A DNA stretch of 32,321 nt from Bacillota bacterium (GTDB lineage: Bacteria > Bacillota > Clostridia > Christensenellales > Aristaeellaceae): positions 1 to 32,321 of the forward strand of contig JAEZHM010000152.1 of NCBI GenBank assembly GCA_023416585.1, written 5' to 3'. The position numbers and the translations under genes were made by a program. Every line of letters starts with the position of its first letter. Positions within the stretch are counted from its first letter, which is position 1. Positions 31,501 through 32,321 of the stretch are shown here, piece by piece. The notes under the pieces were generated by a model that saw nothing but the letters and a program-made list of their open reading frames with translations, made no database searches and was not told the origin of the DNA.

Positions 31501-32321
31501 TTTTAAAGAAGACTTCGCCATCCTTCATGTACTCGATTTGTACCGGGAACTTGACGGCCTCCGCCGGAGGATTATACAGGAAGGTGACGGTATCCTTGTC
31601 AGGCTGGCCGTTTTCATCAAAGGAGATGACGAACTCAGGAGTGTCCGAAGACAGTGTATAGCTGTCAATCTCGGTCTGTTCGGGAGTGATACGGTTCTCC
31701 TCGCCTTCCACGGCGGGGAAGGAACCGTCGGCCCGGAGGGACTTGCCGTCGGTACCCTGATAGATCACCCGGATGTCGGCCTTGGCGGGTTCCTTGGGAG
31801 GATTATACAGGAAGGTGACGGTGTCCGTGTTAGGATTGCCGTTTTCATCAAAGGAGATGACGAACTCGGGGGTATCCGAAGACAGTGTATAGCCGTCAAT
31901 CTCGGTCTGCTCGGGAGTAATACGGTTCTCCTGTCCTTCCACGGCAGGGAAGGAACCGTCGTCCCGGAGAGACTTGCCGTCGGTACCCTGATAGATCACC
32001 CGGATGTCAGCCTTGGCGGGTTCCTTAGGAGGATTATACAGGAAGGTAACGGTGTCCTTGTCAGGCTGGCCGTTTTCATCAAAAGAGATGACGAACTCGG
32101 GGGTGTCCGAAGACAGTGTATAGCCGTCAATCTCGGTCTGTTCGGGAGTGATAAGGTTCTCCTCGCCTTCCACGGCGTGGAAGGAACCGTCTTTCCGGAG
32201 GGAGGGGCCGTCGGTACTCTGATAGACAACCCTGATGTCAGCCTCCGCCGGCGCGGGAGGATTATACAGGAAGGTGACGGTGTCCGTGTTAGGATTGCCG
32301 TTTTCATCAAAGGAGATGACG
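28577..32321 (-). CDS. Giant repeat surface protein: MucBP-like repeats, four SH3-like domains, C-terminal membrane anchor (5' end outside window)
   Basis: The frame is open to the window edge, giving 1247 residues without a start. In protein order: three and a half copies of a ~77-residue MucBP-like module (ADIRVIYQGTDGKSLR ... GYTLSSDTPEFVISFD ... TVTFLYNPP); one divergent module; three almost identical 78-residue modules (ADIEVLYLDTNN ... GYTLTGTQEYVITFANG); four bacterial SH3-like domains (e.g. GVTNDQVNFRSSPAKGG, GYVSNNNVNFRNAPNG) split by Thr-Pro linkers; a Thr/Pro/Asn-rich stalk; one membrane segment (FIWLGLGVTLLSGIGGLYAYAL, about 29098-29172); and a basic then Pro/Ala/Gln-rich tail of ~170 residues. 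No LPxTG is visible. The charge pattern suggests modules outside and tail inside. SH3-like domains usually bind peptidoglycan and MucBP modules bind mucin or other ligands. Adhesion or wall binding is inferred. Confidence 0.88.
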   Translation of the reverse strand, partial: VISFDENGNPNTDTVTFLYNPPAPAEADIRVVYQSTDGPSLRKDGSFHAVEGEENLITPEQTEIDGYTLSSDTPEFVISFDENGQPDKDTVTFLYNPPKEPAKADIRVIYQGTDGKSLRDDGSFPAVEGQENRITPEQTEIDGYTLSSDTPEFVISFDENGNPNTDTVTFLYNPPKEPAKADIRVIYQGTDGKSLRADGSFPAVEGEENRITPEQTEIDSYTLSSDTPEFVISFDENGQPDKDTVTFLYNPPAEAVKFPVQIEYMKDGEVFFKTSEDITAGKSKTIKEDPNQTPAGYKLEGPDSVDVSMDANGVATPIKITFKYVLSAPSKPAEADIEVLYLDTNNTRVKEKGSFHAVDGQPNRITPDQNGIPNGYTLTGTQEYVITFANGEPNTRSVAFTYAPPAPSKPAEADIEVLYLDTNNTPVKGKGSFHAVDGQPNRIKPDQNGIPNGYTLTGTQEYVITFANGEPNTRSVAFTYAPPAPSKPAEADIEVLYLDTNNTPVKEKGSFHAVDGNPNRITPDQNGIPNGYTLTGTQEYVITFANGEPNTRSVAFTYAPPAVPTETPIPVGSAIDRWGVTNDQVNFRSSPAKGGNKNLIKGLSTGAHVWMYESLYNDANEVWTRVNVDGQDGYIMTEFVNMMTQAESDAYQAMLQNPMPTRSPAPTNTKTPTPTPTPTPTPVPSQYTGYALTNKQVALRMEISNSDQSIQTTLPRNTLVKVKNQVYQGSTPWSLVETLDGLTGYVPDDSLRRITPEEAKYYIDQYNAAHPTASPTPTPTPSPAPVQQSGYAATLGDNVPMRGAADPNSMLVNMLAKNVVVYVSGQEYMAGVAWHIVQYAGQWGYIRADQLRWLSREETDAYLKSLNTPTPTPAATLPPFSQNSPSSYGYVSNNNVNFRNAPNGTRIQLLNKYAFALVLGSTQVDGKTWYKVNQAGREGYISGDYFHVLTLAELEEFLQSPEYIQGSTGNTGNNNNSGNNNDNSPTSPEDWNVGTWTNPNTGLNTTYEPFDPYTTPDPLPTPTPSPTPEPLVTFEPLPTEPPVQTQSDSPSFIWLGLGVTLLSGIGGLYAYALHKSSQHKAAKRAAQRRAAMQQNLQSGARPYARATNAPKFSPVSGPTGPASGTQARPGTPPTGAQGPKTPGSTSPYNQRTAVPRPSAQPGAAPTARPGQQPSAFTGPATGTQPGIQTPASVSSEAQGRSAAHDGQTGATQHGSVLNSTTRQPRTARHIGNSPADQSTPTDTNENL
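30642..31343 (-). repeat. Three tandem 234-bp repeats inside the surface-protein gene
   Basis: The marker GGCGCATAC recurs at 30642, 30876 and 31110, an exact 234-base period (78 codons). The copies differ at only a few positions at DNA level, such as ATACGTGAAGG against ATACGTGAACG. Near identity including silent sites implies recent duplication or gene conversion. The next module outward is clearly diverged. Confidence 0.9.
31560..32321 (-). repeat. Second tandem repeat block, ~231-bp period, running off the window
   Basis: The marker ATTATACAGG recurs at 31571, 31802, 32033 (as ATTATACAGG) and 32261, giving spacings of 231, 231 and 228 bases (77, 77 and 76 codons). The last copy lacks one codon in the linker (NPPAPAEA in place of NPPKEPAKA). 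The number of copies beyond the edge is unknown. Confidence 0.88.

Noticed and set aside
30642..32321. Regular repeats considered as a CRISPR array
   Set aside because: Units are 231-234 bases, translate in frame as protein modules, and have no short repeat/unique spacer pattern or cas genes.

Overview
The window looks like chromosome from an anaerobic, endospore-forming member of the Firmicutes (Clostridia). The evidence is spmA-spmB, a tiny spoVM-like gene, an AbrB-type regulator, a T-box leader before metS, AGGAGG ribosome binding sites, near-consensus TTGACA-17-TATAAT promoters, and a pyruvate formate-lyase pair. Genus cannot be told from the sequence alone.

Layout. (1) 1-296: the end of a tRNA cluster (Gly-Cys-Leu). 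(2) 615-14254: a carbohydrate/polyol accessory region. An araM-like glycerol-1-phosphate dehydrogenase is transcribed leftward. A CUT1 ABC importer (ATPase, two permeases, binding protein), a YesL-type membrane protein, a DeoR regulator, a collapsed alcohol dehydrogenase remnant, an AraB-like FGGY kinase, an NPP-type phosphodiesterase, an FAD oxidoreductase and an unrecognised 351-aa protein are transcribed rightward. The divergent control region carries two near-consensus promoters and four copies of a GAAACYATTCG-like element. (3) 14714-19168: a membrane methyltransferase, a cysteine-rich unknown protein, a VOC protein and a three-gene ABC-2 exporter. (4) 19225-23131: pflB-pflA facing a divergent Crp/Fnr regulator, with a palindrome of Crp type between them. 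(5) 23222-23459: a gene-free tract packed with hairpins. (6) 23547-28450: abrB, spmAB, T-box-metS-tatD, a small membrane protein and spoVM. (7) 28577 to the right edge: most of a giant surface protein (MucBP-like repeats, four SH3-like domains, a transmembrane segment and a basic cytoplasmic tail) whose 5' end lies outside the window.

How it fits together. The importer region probably takes up a sugar, polyol or glycero-phosphodiester. Its kinase, phosphodiesterase, FAD enzyme and G1P dehydrogenase would be the intracellular steps, but the set matches no complete textbook pathway: an AraB-like kinase is present without an isomerase or epimerase. The sporulation genes are spread among housekeeping genes. 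The pfl module has its own local redox or metabolite switch.

Limits: all calls come from reading the sequence. No database search, folding program or alignment was run.
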